The translations under genes were made by a program, and so were the position numbers. Below, one piece after another: positions 26,458 through 34,024 of a stretch of DNA of 51,098 bases. The notes beneath the pieces are model-generated. The model had not been told where the DNA came from. It made no database searches and was given only the letters and a program-made list of their open reading frames with translations. The DNA comes from Roseovarius sp. THAF9 (GTDB lineage: Bacteria; Pseudomonadota; Alphaproteobacteria; Rhodobacterales; Rhodobacteraceae): positions 1 through 51,098 of the forward strand of contig NZ_CP045408.1 of the NCBI RefSeq assembly GCF_009363715.1, given 5' to 3'. The stretch's first letter is position 1. Each line of letters opens with the position of its first letter.

Positions 26458-26610
26458 ATGCCGAGGCAAAAAAGACTGGAAGCGAAAGCAATCAAGCGCA
26501 TCCTCGATGCCAGGACGCGCGAAATCGTCGGATGGCTCTACGAGTGGAACACCGGCGAGATACTTCCGCGCTGGAAGGACGGGCGTAGGGAAAATGTCAT
26601 CTATGAGTAA
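26458..26610 (+). CDS. Small basic protein
   Basis: A 50-residue basic protein starting MPRQKRLEAKAIKRIL, containing two Trp (GWLYEWNTG, PRWKDG). GGAG stands 7 bases before the ATG. It overlaps the next gene, so the pair forms an operon. The ribosome site can pair with an upstream CTCCGT (26426-26449), which may limit translation. No family recognised. Confidence 0.6.
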   Translation: MPRQKRLEAKAIKRILDARTREIVGWLYEWNTGEILPRWKDGRRENVIYE

Positions 26611-26827
26611 GACACCAATGTTTTCGCTGTCGGCCGAGGAAGACGGGCGAAGCCTTGGCACGGTCTACTCGACCAGCTCGAAGACCCTGCGCGAGTTTGG
26701 CGCGGCTTACATGCGCGATCCGAAGACGCGCGGGGAAATTACCTTGAAGAACCCCGAGGGGCGCGTGGTTGCCTCTTTCGACGTGTGGCAAGACAAATGG
26801 TCGGAAACCGCCGAAACCTTTGAATAA
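26594..26827 (+). CDS. Small hypothetical protein, paralogue of 32347..32562
   Basis: A 77-residue protein. It shares FSL.(A/S)E.DG near the start and L.(N/D)PEG+.VA(S/T).D.W...W(S/T)E at the end with the 71-residue protein at 32347..32562. Start 26594 has AGGG just upstream; 26603 is possible and would overlap the preceding stop as ATGAGTAA. Function unknown; presence of both paralogues in the presumed leading region suggests an early-transfer role. Confidence 0.6.
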   Translation: MSSMSKTPMFSLSAEEDGRSLGTVYSTSSKTLREFGAAYMRDPKTRGEITLKNPEGRVVASFDVWQDKWSETAETFE

Positions 26828-26880
26828 TCTTCCCTTTTTGTTCTCAAAATGCTAGGCTGGCTCCCAAAAGGAGGCAGCCT

Positions 26881-27300
26881 ATGCAGTTTCATAAAGCATT
26901 GATTTGCAGCACAATTATTCTGACGGCATCGCCCGCTGTGGCAAGTGCCTGGGAACATGAGCATGAACGCGGGGTCGATCTCTACCGCACGGAGAATGCG
27001 GGCATGGTGGTCTCGCTGGTTTGTGATCCGAACACGGTTTACGGGACCTCGGAAAGCGCCGTCCTGATCGAAGCCGGCAACAACCCCGACCTGTCGGCCG
27101 AGGTGGGCTTCAGCTTTCCCGATGGCAACAGGATCGGCGCGGCAATGGTGCATGGGCGCTACGGAAAAGCGACGGCCAACCCCGTGGAATGGGAAACTCT
27201 GATCGCCGGATTCCGCGCGCATCAGACAGTCACGGTTATGATTGGCGACAGCTCGACCGAGGTTGAGCTTGGCGATCCCATGCCCTTCACCTGCCTCTGA
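26881..27300 (+). CDS. Secreted hypothetical protein
   Basis: A 139-residue protein with signal peptide MQFHKALICSTIILTASPAVASA and probable cleavage near residue 23. The mature part is acidic, with two Cys (VSLVCDPN and FTCL at the C-terminus) placed to form a disulfide, and a beta-rich pattern. AAAAGGAGG lies before the ATG. Stands alone on plus, convergent with the ardC operon. No family recognised. Confidence 0.65.
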   Translation: MQFHKALICSTIILTASPAVASAWEHEHERGVDLYRTENAGMVVSLVCDPNTVYGTSESAVLIEAGNNPDLSAEVGFSFPDGNRIGAAMVHGRYGKATANPVEWETLIAGFRAHQTVTVMIGDSSTEVELGDPMPFTCL

Positions 27301-27306
27301 CCTTGC

Positions 27307-27377
27307 GCCTGCGAAAGCAGGCTCGGCGCGAAGCGCCGGGCGGGGCCGGGGCCGCGCGCAAGCGTGGCCCCGGCCCC
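27307..27377. terminator. Hairpin cluster between convergent genes
   Basis: Three GC-rich hairpins in a row: GCCTGC/GCAGGC with GAAA loop (27307-27322), CGGCGC/GCGCCG, and GGGGCCGGGGCC/GGCCCCGGCCCC (27342-27377). No T-run, but the place between two gene ends fits termination from both sides. Confidence 0.6.
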
Positions 27378-27433
27378 GTCAAACATAGCACCAGGGCAAA
27401 GGAAACCCCCGCCGGGGGCAGGGGCTGACAGGT

Positions 27434-27613
27434 TCAAAGCTCGACGCCGGGGCGCAGATTGCCGTCTTGGTCCAGCCATTGCCGCGCCTCGGCGCAAGCG
27501 TAGCAGATGCAAGAGCCCTCGCCCTCGATCGCCACCGGCGCGAAATAGACCGGCGGGTTTATCCTGCCGCATTTGCGGCAGGACAGGCGGGGCAGGGTGT
27601 GGGGGCCGCTCAT
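27434..27613 (-). CDS. Small zinc-ribbon protein
   Basis: A 59-residue protein translated in a chain with ardC (ATGA overlap at 27610-27613). Zinc-ribbon Cys pattern: LSCRKCGR near residue 12 and SCICYACAE near residue 36. Such mini zinc ribbons bind nucleic acid or proteins. Its tight link to ardC makes an antirestriction helper a reasonable guess, no more. Confidence 0.72.
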   Translation of the reverse strand: MSGPHTLPRLSCRKCGRINPPVYFAPVAIEGEGSCICYACAEARQWLDQDGNLRPGVEL

Positions 27614-28515
27614 GCGGCCACCTGCTTTTCACCCTCGGATACGCGGGCCTTTTCGTTGATGTAGTCCACGGCCTTCTGTGCCTCGGCAGCAGCCTTGAAA
27701 ATCATTTCCTTGTCGGATTTCAGGGCCTCAAGCCATCCTTCGACATAGGCCGCGCTCTGGTCAAACTGCGGCTCGACGCCAAGCTGAACGGCAAGGAAAC
27801 ATGCGCCGATCTCCGCGACCAGCTCGTCAAAGGCGTATTCCTTCCGGTTCGCACGGGCCTTCTGAGTGGCAAGGCGCTTTTCACCGCAAGCCCAATGGGT
27901 CAGTTCGTGGGCAAGTGTCCCATAGTATCCGGCGGCGCTGTAAAACGTCGCAATCGGAGGCATATGGATGTGGTCTTTCGTCGGATGGAAATAGGCGCGC
28001 GGTTCCTCCGTGGTGATGATTTCCGCCCCGCTGCGGGCAAAGAAAGCGTCAAGTTCGGCGTCGGCCTCGGTGCCAAGATCGCGGGGCGGTTCCGGGCGGA
28101 TGTAATAGGCTTCCGGCAAGCCCTCGATCTGGTCGGCATTGAAAACATTGTTGGTCTTGGCAAACCGGATGCGGCGCTTGCCGTCCTCGCCCACTGCCGC
28201 GTTCTCGTCCTCGCGTTCAATCGAGCCATAGAAAACAGATTTCGTCGCCTTCTCGCCCTTCTTCACGCAACCGCCAAGCTCAAGGGCCTGTTTGAAGGTC
28301 ATCCAGCGCGCGGAATTGTAGCCGCGAACATGCGCCGTCGCCCAAAGCATCAGAATGTTGATGCCTTGATAGGAATCGCCATTGTGCCGCAAGGGAAAGC
28401 TCGCGCCGCTCATGTCGCCCGTCCACGGCTTGCGCCACGGCGGGGTGCCCGCCTCGATCTGCGCAATGATCGTGTCGGTGACGTGCTGCTTGATGTCAAA
28501 ACGCTCTTTAGCCAT
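27610..28515 (-). CDS. ardC: ArdC-type antirestriction protein
   Basis: A 301-residue protein with the N-terminal ssDNA-binding ArdC domain (TPPWRKPWTG, near residue 25) and a C-terminal SprT-like metallopeptidase part with zinc-binding HELTHW near residue 208. ArdC proteins protect incoming plasmid ssDNA from host restriction, and act early in conjugation. The start lies 6 bases after AAGGAGG, which belongs to repeat R1. First gene of a two-gene operon. Complete. Confidence 0.92.
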   Translation of the reverse strand: MAKERFDIKQHVTDTIIAQIEAGTPPWRKPWTGDMSGASFPLRHNGDSYQGINILMLWATAHVRGYNSARWMTFKQALELGGCVKKGEKATKSVFYGSIEREDENAAVGEDGKRRIRFAKTNNVFNADQIEGLPEAYYIRPEPPRDLGTEADAELDAFFARSGAEIITTEEPRAYFHPTKDHIHMPPIATFYSAAGYYGTLAHELTHWACGEKRLATQKARANRKEYAFDELVAEIGACFLAVQLGVEPQFDQSAAYVEGWLEALKSDKEMIFKAAAEAQKAVDYINEKARVSEGEKQVAA

Positions 28516-28521
28516 ATCTGG

Positions 28522-28891
28522 CCTCCTTGTGGTGATGCCCTATCGGTCTGGTGCCGAAAATTGGGGCGGGGTTTCTGGCGAGGTCCGCTGCAAGCGGCCC
28601 TCTCCTGAAAGCCTGCCTCCCGGCGAGGGCAGGAGGGGGGCCCGCGCAAGCTCCATGACAAGGAAGGGGGGGAGGGGGATCACCCGGCCACGCAGCTCGG
28701 CCCCCGGCCGAGACCGTGGTTGGGGACACCCCCCCTGACGCCGCTCATGGGGCTTGCGTGGGGGAACCGGCGGTTCCCGATACGGACAGGGCGCGCTCGC
28801 GCGGCCTGGCCCAAGGATGCAGGGGGCGTTCGGCTTGCCCGAATCCCCCCTGCCAGTGTGATCGCCGCGCAAGCGCGGGGATCTCCGAACC
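28522..28891 (-). repeat. Long hairpin-rich upstream repeat R1 (before ardC)
   Basis: About 370 bp, nearly identical to R2 (32570..32939) and R3 (40489..40848). In each case it ends with ACCACAAGGAGG, the ribosome site of the next minus-strand gene. It contains many short inverted repeats, for example GAACCGGCGGTTC and CTCGGCCCCCGGCCGAG. Likely a shared promoter-leader unit, possibly active on single-stranded DNA. Occupies most of the gap between ardC and 29017. Confidence 0.85.
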
Positions 28892-28922
28892 CCTGTCTAT
28901 CCATTGGGCGCCTGCGCGGCCG

Positions 28923-28986
28923 GGGGGCTGTCTGCCCCCGCGCCTTGCGGCGCTCTCCCGAGGATATTTAAGGTAAGATGAAAGGG
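28923..28986. repeat. Short intergenic repeat, copy 2 of 5
   Basis: Same 62-bp family as at 3772, lying 30 bp after the stop of the minus-strand gene at 29017. Slightly diverged (CGCTCTCCCGAGG). Confidence 0.75.
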
Positions 28987-29016
28987 CGGAGCTGTCGCCC
29001 ATGAGCTGACGTTAGA

Positions 29017-29358
29017 TCAGGCCGCAAGCTGAAGGCGTAGCGTCGTCTTATCACCGGCGCGAAGCGGGAAATGCACAGCGGCGAAACCGCAATCGGAAAG
29101 AAAGGAGATAATCCCGGTAGCGGTCTTGAACTCTCTCACCTTGAACCCGCCCCGCGTGGCATCCATCCGGGCAGTCACCAGCATCTGAACCTCGCCGGAC
29201 GGATCGATACTCTTCATGAACCAAAGGCCGTGCCAGCTCGGCCCCTTGCGGAATGGTTCTTCACGACATTCAATTTCGAGCTGGCCTCCATGTTTTAGGC
29301 TTAGCCGTAAGCCCTGCTCGTTGATGACATTCGGGGTAAGCTGGATCTTATCGGCCAC
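29017..29358 (-). CDS. Hypothetical protein, paralogue of the first T4SS-operon gene
   Basis: A 113-residue soluble protein with GTG start and AGGA upstream. It matches the protein at 7245..7613 along its length (FRK.P.W.G.WFM, FKTATGIISFL, FPLRAG). A TATAAT at about 29386-29391 on the minus strand is a candidate promoter. Function unknown; one copy heads the T4SS operon and the other sits in the leading region, suggesting a transfer-linked role. Confidence 0.62.
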   Translation of the reverse strand: MADKIQLTPNVINEQGLRLSLKHGGQLEIECREEPFRKGPSWHGLWFMKSIDPSGEVQMLVTARMDATRGGFKVREFKTATGIISFLSDCGFAAVHFPLRAGDKTTLRLQLAA

Positions 29359-29465
29359 GGAAATTCCTCGTCTGCTTCATCGCAATATTATAGCATCGCT
29401 GACATTAAGCGCATCATCGAATGGCGGTTTCCTGCCACTGGAATGTGCAGGCTAGGAAGGACGTA

Positions 29466-29527
29466 GGGGGCTGTCTGCCCCCGCGCCTCACGGCGCTCCC
29501 CCGAGGATATTTTCAGGAAGATGAAAG
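29466..29527. repeat. Short intergenic repeat, copy 3 of 5
   Basis: Same family as at 3772; begins GGGGGCTGTCTGCCCCC and ends just 4 bp from the stop of the minus-strand gene at 29531, so it may act as its terminator. Confidence 0.78.
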
Positions 29528-29530
29528 AGG

Positions 29531-29998
29531 CTAGACCAGATCGCTCTTGATCGGGTCGGTTCGCCCTGTCGGCCGCCAGCCTGAATCGAAAAGGGATATG
29601 CGGCCATAGATCGGCCATGCAATTTTGAGGCGGGCAATACGGCGAAGCCGTGTCGCCTGCTCGGTGATGAGCTGTGCCACGTCGCTAACCGATGCGCCGT
29701 CTCGAAGGATATACCATTCCCGATTGCGGGTCCGGTCTCGTCCAGCCAGACGCCCCACCTTGGCGTGACAACGGGCCTCAAGAGCGAACGCATGGGGCAT
29801 TCTCACGGTCTGGACAATGACCATTCGGCCTTGAACGCTGCGCGAAAGCTCCTTCCTCCGATCAACTGTCTTGCGCTGCGTGAAGCCGATCTTGATGCGG
29901 CAGGGGTCTTCCTCGTCACAGGTAAGATAGACTGTTCCCCAAGCCACATTGCGCCGAAACCAGCGGATACGGGTGAAGCCCCGAGATCGGCGGGCCAT
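29531..29998 (-). CDS. GIY-YIG-like (T5orf172/Mug113 type) protein
   Basis: A 155-residue protein whose core resembles the T5orf172 branch of GIY-YIG nucleases: GTVYLTCDEEDPCRIKIGFT, then RRKELSRS, ALEARCHAKV and REWYIL. Those positions carry the family Tyr, Arg and Glu. It could be a DNA nuclease or a DNA-binding relative. Basic N-terminus. Coupled by ATGA overlap to the small gene upstream. Confidence 0.7.
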   Translation of the reverse strand: MARRSRGFTRIRWFRRNVAWGTVYLTCDEEDPCRIKIGFTQRKTVDRRKELSRSVQGRMVIVQTVRMPHAFALEARCHAKVGRLAGRDRTRNREWYILRDGASVSDVAQLITEQATRLRRIARLKIAWPIYGRISLFDSGWRPTGRTDPIKSDLV

Positions 29999-30198
29999 CA
30001 GGCCCGCTCCGACTCGGGTGCGATGCCGTAAGGGTATGCGGGACCGTAGCGAACGCCGCCCTGTTCAAAAAAGCCCATGCTCCCGAGTAGCCATGCGCGG
30101 TGAAACTCGGTTCCGGCGATCAGGCGGCGAATCGAACGGGGGATATGCCGGCCCGCGTAGCCTGCCAGATAAGCGCGAAGATAAATGCTCTGCATCAT
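29998..30198 (-). CDS. Small hypothetical protein
   Basis: A 66-residue frame, MMQSIYLRAYLAGYAGRHIP..., with AAAGGA 8 bases before the ATG and an ATGA overlap into the GIY-YIG-like gene. Basic, aromatic-rich; no family recognised. The overlap supports it being real. Confidence 0.55.
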   Translation of the reverse strand: MMQSIYLRAYLAGYAGRHIPRSIRRLIAGTEFHRAWLLGSMGFFEQGGVRYGPAYPYGIAPESERA

Positions 30199-30235
30199 GT
30201 CGAAAATTCCTTTGTAGCCAGAATACTAGGTGGAA

Positions 30236-30257
30236 GGGCGGGCCGGAAGGCCCGCCC
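30236..30257 (-). terminator. Terminator hairpin after the methyltransferase gene
   Basis: GGGCGGGCC and GGCCCGCCC with a GGAA loop, 6 bp beyond the stop on the minus strand. No long T-run. Similar GC hairpins follow ssb and the ParB-like gene. Confidence 0.6.
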
Positions 30258-30262
30258 GACGA

Positions 30263-31630
30263 TCAGGCGCGGGGCTTGTAATAGACACAGTATCCGGTGG
30301 GGATGTTCGTGCCGGAGCTGGCGAAGCTGCCCACAGGCAGATCGCGCCAGTCGCCAATTGTGGTGCCGTGGTCGTAGTAGGCGGACGCGGGCAGGATGCA
30401 GACCAGACAGCCGCCGGGCTTCAGGAACTTTACCGCATGATCGAGGTGTTTCTTGTAGTGCCGCCCATAAAAAGGGGGGTTCATGACCACCTTATCAAAC
30501 CGCGGATCGGGCGCGACCTGAAGGAAATTCGCGGTCATGACGTGATGGCCCTTCGCGCGGGCCAGGTCGGCACGGGCGGCGTCGTATTCAACGCCTGTGA
30601 CGGACACGGCCCCGCTCATCCGGTTTTCGCGCAGATCGGCGTTGCGCCGGGCCAGCTCGTCCATCAGTGCGCCGTCGCCACAAGACGGTTCTAGGATTTC
30701 CTCGCCGCCGCTAAGGTGCAGGGCGTCGATCACGGTTTCTGCCACGGGCCGGGGGCTGGCATAGAATTGCAGATCGCGGGCAACATCTGTGCTTGGCCGC
30801 TTCGCTTCGGCCTCGTTTGGCGCGTCGGGCAACACTTCGCCATAGAACTCGGCCAGGGCGTGGTTGATGTCTTTTCGGCCCTCGGGGTCGAAAATCAGGT
30901 GGCCGTTGCCATTCTTGAAAACGCGGATGATGCCACCGCAGAAATCAGCCTCGCCGTGGCGCTGCACCTCGTCCATCGTGTCTTCAAACTCGCGGTAGGT
31001 ATAGCGCGGCTGGCTTCGATAGACGCGCAGGGCGTTAAGGGTATCTTTCACCCGCTCCCGGCCCCAACTGTTCCAGCCGGTGACATAGGAAACGATGATC
31101 CGTTTCGGCAGGCCCTCAACGCCGATTTTCACTTTGGAATGGCTCTTATAGGCCGGGTCCAGATCGGTGAAGCATTCGGCCAACCCCTTGAGGACGTGAA
31201 AGCGTTGATCGAGCAAATAGCTCCCGAACACCTCAGCGATATTTTCCAAGGTGAAGGGCAGGGGTTTGGTCAGCTTCAAGTCGAGCTGCTGCCGGTCCTT
31301 GGCGCTGGCGATGTTCTCGATATTCAAGCCTTCGTAGACGTGTTTCCATGCGGATCGCAGCAGGGTCAGGCGCACGTCGCGCTCGTATAGACTCGGATCG
31401 GTCGCAAAGACGCGCCCGCCGTAGGTGCCGCCGATGCAAGCGGCGGCATTGATCGCGGTTTCGGCCCTCTTGAAAGCCTCGATGGCGCCGGGGATGCTTT
31501 CGGCCTTTGCATCATACTCCGCGACGATCTCGGACAGGCTGCGCCGGATTGCCGGTGCGCCGTGGTCCTTCTGGTCGGTTTCGCCAATCTTTGGAAATTC
31601 GCTGTGAAATGTCATGCTCTCGTCTTTCAT
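30263..31630 (-). CDS. DNA adenine methyltransferase with a DUF4942-like N-terminus
   Basis: A 455-residue protein. The C-terminal Rossmann fold shows the SAM site ILEPSCGDGALMDEL (about residue 310) and the catalytic NPPF (VVMNPPFYGRHYKKHLDHA), marking an N6-adenine-type methylase. The N-terminal 250 residues resemble the DUF4942 region found before such methylases on plasmids. It likely hides plasmid DNA from restriction after entry. Start 31630 is chosen because it overlaps the upstream stop (ATGA), the last link in a chain of five coupled genes. Confidence 0.85.
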   Translation of the reverse strand: MKDESMTFHSEFPKIGETDQKDHGAPAIRRSLSEIVAEYDAKAESIPGAIEAFKRAETAINAAACIGGTYGGRVFATDPSLYERDVRLTLLRSAWKHVYEGLNIENIASAKDRQQLDLKLTKPLPFTLENIAEVFGSYLLDQRFHVLKGLAECFTDLDPAYKSHSKVKIGVEGLPKRIIVSYVTGWNSWGRERVKDTLNALRVYRSQPRYTYREFEDTMDEVQRHGEADFCGGIIRVFKNGNGHLIFDPEGRKDINHALAEFYGEVLPDAPNEAEAKRPSTDVARDLQFYASPRPVAETVIDALHLSGGEEILEPSCGDGALMDELARRNADLRENRMSGAVSVTGVEYDAARADLARAKGHHVMTANFLQVAPDPRFDKVVMNPPFYGRHYKKHLDHAVKFLKPGGCLVCILPASAYYDHGTTIGDWRDLPVGSFASSGTNIPTGYCVYYKPRA

Positions 31631-31791
31631 CCTTGGCCCAGGAACCGCTCGCCAGCGTTCGGGCCATATTCGATCACTTCCCAAACCTCGTGCCCGGTGC
31701 GGCTGGCGTAGCGCCATGCCGTTGCCTCGTCCTTGTGGACGCGGGGCAGGTCGTCGGGGTGTTCGCGGGTCTCGAAGGTGCGCCAGCTCAT
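31627..31791 (-). CDS. Small hypothetical protein
   Basis: A 54-residue protein, MSWRTFETREHPDDL..., acidic and Trp-rich (AWRYASRTGHEVWEVIEYG). ATGA overlaps on both ends place it firmly in the operon between the 118-residue gene and the methylase. No family recognised; a small anti-defence factor is one possibility by context. Confidence 0.62.
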   Translation of the reverse strand: MSWRTFETREHPDDLPRVHKDEATAWRYASRTGHEVWEVIEYGPNAGERFLGQG

Positions 31792-32144
31792 GCCTCGGTT
31801 CCCCGAGGCATGGCTGCGAAAAGGTCGTCGTTGTCCCAAGCCGGGTGCGACTTGGCGGCGGGCAGGGGATCGACACCCTTGGTCTCGATCACAAGGCGGG
31901 CCGTGCGCTCGCAGGGACAGCCATAATCGTTGCGGTAGTGCTCGCGGATTCGGACTTCGTAGCGGTTCGTCGTCTCCGGGATCGGCGCGACGGTGTATCG
32001 CTTGGGCGAAGATTTCCGGCCCAGCCAATCCGCGCCCCATGTGGCGGGATGCTTGTCGCGCTGATACTCGATGCAAGCCAGAATATTGCGCTTGTCGGAG
32101 GCGGTCAGGTGCCGCCCCTCGATGAGTGAAATCTGCGGTTTCAT
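31788..32144 (-). CDS. Hypothetical protein in the methylase operon
   Basis: A 118-residue soluble protein starting MKPQISLIEGRHLTASD. It contains TWGADWLG, KRYTVAPIPETTNRYEVRI and a CPC pair (GCPCERTARL). ATGA overlaps with both neighbours. The longer frame upstream would run through the previous gene and is rejected. No family recognised. Confidence 0.62.
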   Translation of the reverse strand: MKPQISLIEGRHLTASDKRNILACIEYQRDKHPATWGADWLGRKSSPKRYTVAPIPETTNRYEVRIREHYRNDYGCPCERTARLVIETKGVDPLPAAKSHPAWDNDDLFAAMPRGTEA

Positions 32145-32350
32145 TGGGCCTTCTCCTGAAGGTAGGTGCGATACCCCTTCTGATCCGTGCTGCCGAAACA
32201 GATCACATGCTGATCGGCCAGATGGCGCAGGTCGCAAAGCGCATACTCCATCAGATCGGCTACCTGGCCGGAGGCGTCAGGATAGAGCGCGGTCAGTGCA
32301 TCAAGGATGCGCGCTGCCTGAATGTCGGGGGTGTTGTTGGGGGCACTCAT
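32141..32350 (-). CDS. Small acidic hypothetical protein
   Basis: A 69-residue protein, MSAPNNTPDIQAARILDAL..., acidic and mostly helical by pattern. Coupled by ATGA at both ends. Small acidic proteins in leading regions are often DNA mimics (ArdA-like), but this one is too short and I see no specific similarity. Confidence 0.6.
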   Translation of the reverse strand: MSAPNNTPDIQAARILDALTALYPDASGQVADLMEYALCDLRHLADQHVICFGSTDQKGYRTYLQEKAQ

Positions 32351-32562
32351 GCCCCCATCTCCGTCCAGTCAGTCGCCCAAGTATCCATCGTTGCGACGGT
32401 TTTGCCTTCGGGATCGAGCAAGCGTAGATCGGGCTTGTGCGTGGCGGCTGCGTGATGATCGCGGCCCATCTTGCGCAGCAGGTCGGGATTGGCGGAATAG
32501 ACCACTTCCGCGCCGGGCAGACCGTCATATTCGGACCATAGAGAAAAAAGACGTGCGGACAT
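32347..32562 (-). CDS. Small hypothetical protein, first gene of the methylase operon
   Basis: A 71-residue protein starting MSARLFSLWSEYDG, paralogous to 26594..26827 (shared FSL, DG and the DPEG..VA..D.W..DW(S/T)E tail). AAGGAGGA supplied by repeat R2 stands 6 bases before the ATG. It leads a five-gene chain coupled by ATGA overlaps. Function unknown. Confidence 0.65.
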   Translation of the reverse strand: MSARLFSLWSEYDGLPGAEVVYSANPDLLRKMGRDHHAAATHKPDLRLLDPEGKTVATMDTWATDWTEMGA

Positions 32563-32569
32563 AAATCGT

Positions 32570-32939
32570 CCTCCTTGTGGTGATGCCCTATCCGGTCTGG
32601 TGCCGAAAATTGGGGCGGGGTTTCTGGCGAGGACCGCTGCAAGCGGCCCTCTCCTGAAAGCCTGCCTCCCGGCGAGGGCAGGAGGGGGGCCCGCGCAAGC
32701 TCCATGACAAGGAAGGGGGGAGGGGGATCACCCGGCCACGCAGCTCGGCCCCCGGCCGAGACCGTGGTTGGGGACACCCCCCTGACGCCGCTCATGGGGC
32801 TTGCGTGGGGGAACCGGCGGTTCCCGATACGGACAGGGCGCGCTCGCGCGGTCTGGCCCAAGGATGCAGGGGGCGTTCGGCTTGCCCGAATCCCCCCTGC
32901 CAGTGTGATCGCCGCGCAAGCGCGGGGATCTCCGAACCC
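32570..32939 (-). repeat. Long hairpin-rich upstream repeat R2 (before the methylase operon)
   Basis: Near-identical to R1 over 370 bp and carrying the ribosome site of 32562. Same orientation as R1 and R3. With D1 it fills the gap up to vapB. Confidence 0.85.
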
Positions 32940-33020
32940 TCTTCCGCCAGAGCTTTCCAGACCGCCCCGGCCAGGGGGACGGGGCAGGGGCCTTGCAGGC
33001 GACCTGTGGTAAGGTCTGGC

Positions 33021-33249
33021 GCTGCGAAAGCGACCGTTACCCGGATGGGCCGAGACTGGCCCCCTGACAGGACCATGCGCCGCGCTGCCCGGTGGCTCGG
33101 GACGAGACGGCGGGCGGCGCACCTTGGCGCAGGGACGAGCAGGGGGGAAGGCTCGGGGCGCAGGCCGCTTGCCGGCCGAAGCCTAGGGCGCGGTCCTGGG
33201 CGGGCGTGTCCTCGAGCAACCGCACGAGGTCACGAACGACCGGGATTCG
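33021..33249. repeat. 229-bp direct repeat D1 (mate at 47021)
   Basis: Identical to 47021..47249 apart from about four bases near the middle and end, same orientation, exactly 14,000 bp apart. No convincing gene inside: frames on both strands are short and GC-driven. It may be a recombination scar or a conserved regulatory element; here it lies before vapBC, at the mate after the Lrp gene. Confidence 0.88.
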
Positions 33250-33286
33250 CCACGAAATTCAACAATCGAAGATACTAGCACTTGCG

Positions 33287-33316
33287 GGATATACTTTTCG
33301 GCTATATTGTATATCC
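33287..33316 (+). promoter_or_regulatory. Operator/promoter of vapBC
   Basis: Perfect inverted repeat GGATATAC (33287-33294) and GTATATCC (33309-33316), with an extra half-site AGGATATG at 33321. This AT-rich palindrome just before vapB is the usual place for VapBC autorepression. Confidence 0.7.
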
Positions 33317-33331
33317 TGAAAGGATATGCAC

Positions 33332-33577
33332 ATGCCCCTCTACATCAAAGACCCGGACGTAGATAAGCTCGTTGACCGCTACCTTGCTGCCTCTGGCGCA
33401 AGGAACAAAACCGAAGCGGTTCGCACGGCCTTGCTCAATAGTATAGCGGCGTTGGAGAAGCAGGAAACCCTCGCGGAACGTGTAGCGAAGGTTCAGCGAA
33501 AGGCAGCCGAGGCAGGTCTGAAACCGCGCGAATCCGACGACAAGCCGTTCATGGATGAGCTGTGGGGTGATGACTGA
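33332..33577 (+). CDS. vapB: VapB-type antitoxin
   Basis: An 81-residue antitoxin of the Rv0623-like family: N-terminal DNA-binding part PLYIKDPDVDKLVDRYL...TKTEAVRTAL and a C-terminal toxin-binding tail ending FMDELWGDD. Start at 33332 is chosen because AAGGA lies 7 bases before it; the ATG at 33326 is too close. Its stop overlaps the vapC start (TGATG). It neutralises VapC and represses the operon. Confidence 0.85.
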   Translation: MPLYIKDPDVDKLVDRYLAASGARNKTEAVRTALLNSIAALEKQETLAERVAKVQRKAAEAGLKPRESDDKPFMDELWGDD

Positions 33578-34002
33578 TGTTCATCGACGCCAGCGCGCTT
33601 TGCGCCGTGCTGCTGAATGAGCCGGAAGCCCCGGCGATGCTCAAAGCAATGGAACAGGCCCGAGGCAAGCTGATGATTTCGCCGGTTGTGCGGGTAGAAA
33701 CGACGCTCGGGATCGCACGGGATCTGAAGGAAAAGGATGGCGTAACGCATATCAGCGAGGCGCACTTCGACAAGGCGAGCGAGCTTGTCGCAGACCTGCT
33801 CCAATCACTCGGCGTTCGTGAAATGCACCTCACCGAAAGCATGGGCTCGGCGGCGATCGCGGCGTTGAGGAAATACGGCAAGGTGGCCGGTCATCCGGCG
33901 AAACTCAACATGGGTGACGCCCTCGCCTACGCCGCCGCTAAGGCGTTTCATGCCCCCTTGCTCTACAAGGGCGATGATTTTGCGAAGACCGATCTCGCAT
34001 GA
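33577..34002 (+). CDS. vapC: VapC PIN-domain toxin
   Basis: A 141-residue PIN-domain ribonuclease. The acidic site is complete: Asp4 (MFIDASA), Glu41 (VRVETTLG), Asp114 (LNMGDALAYA) and Asp133 (LLYKGDDF). VapC toxins cleave tRNA or rRNA when VapB is lost, so the pair stabilises the plasmid after segregation. Intact and coupled to vapB. Confidence 0.9.
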   Translation: MFIDASALCAVLLNEPEAPAMLKAMEQARGKLMISPVVRVETTLGIARDLKEKDGVTHISEAHFDKASELVADLLQSLGVREMHLTESMGSAAIAALRKYGKVAGHPAKLNMGDALAYAAAKAFHAPLLYKGDDFAKTDLA

Positions 34003-34024
34003 GGTCGGAAGAAAGGAGCTTTCG

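Noticed and set aside
27364..28608. A 414-codon plus-strand frame
   Set aside because: Antisense to ardC and running through repeat R1; not a protein-like sequence.
28522..28891. R1-R3 as insertion sequences or MITEs
   Set aside because: No terminal inverted repeats or target duplications, and each copy ends exactly at a ribosome site in the same orientation, which fits promoter-leaders better.
33037..33225. A 62-codon minus-strand frame present in both D1 and D2
   Set aside because: Conserved only because the DNA repeat is; no ribosome site and composition typical of GC-rich chance frames.
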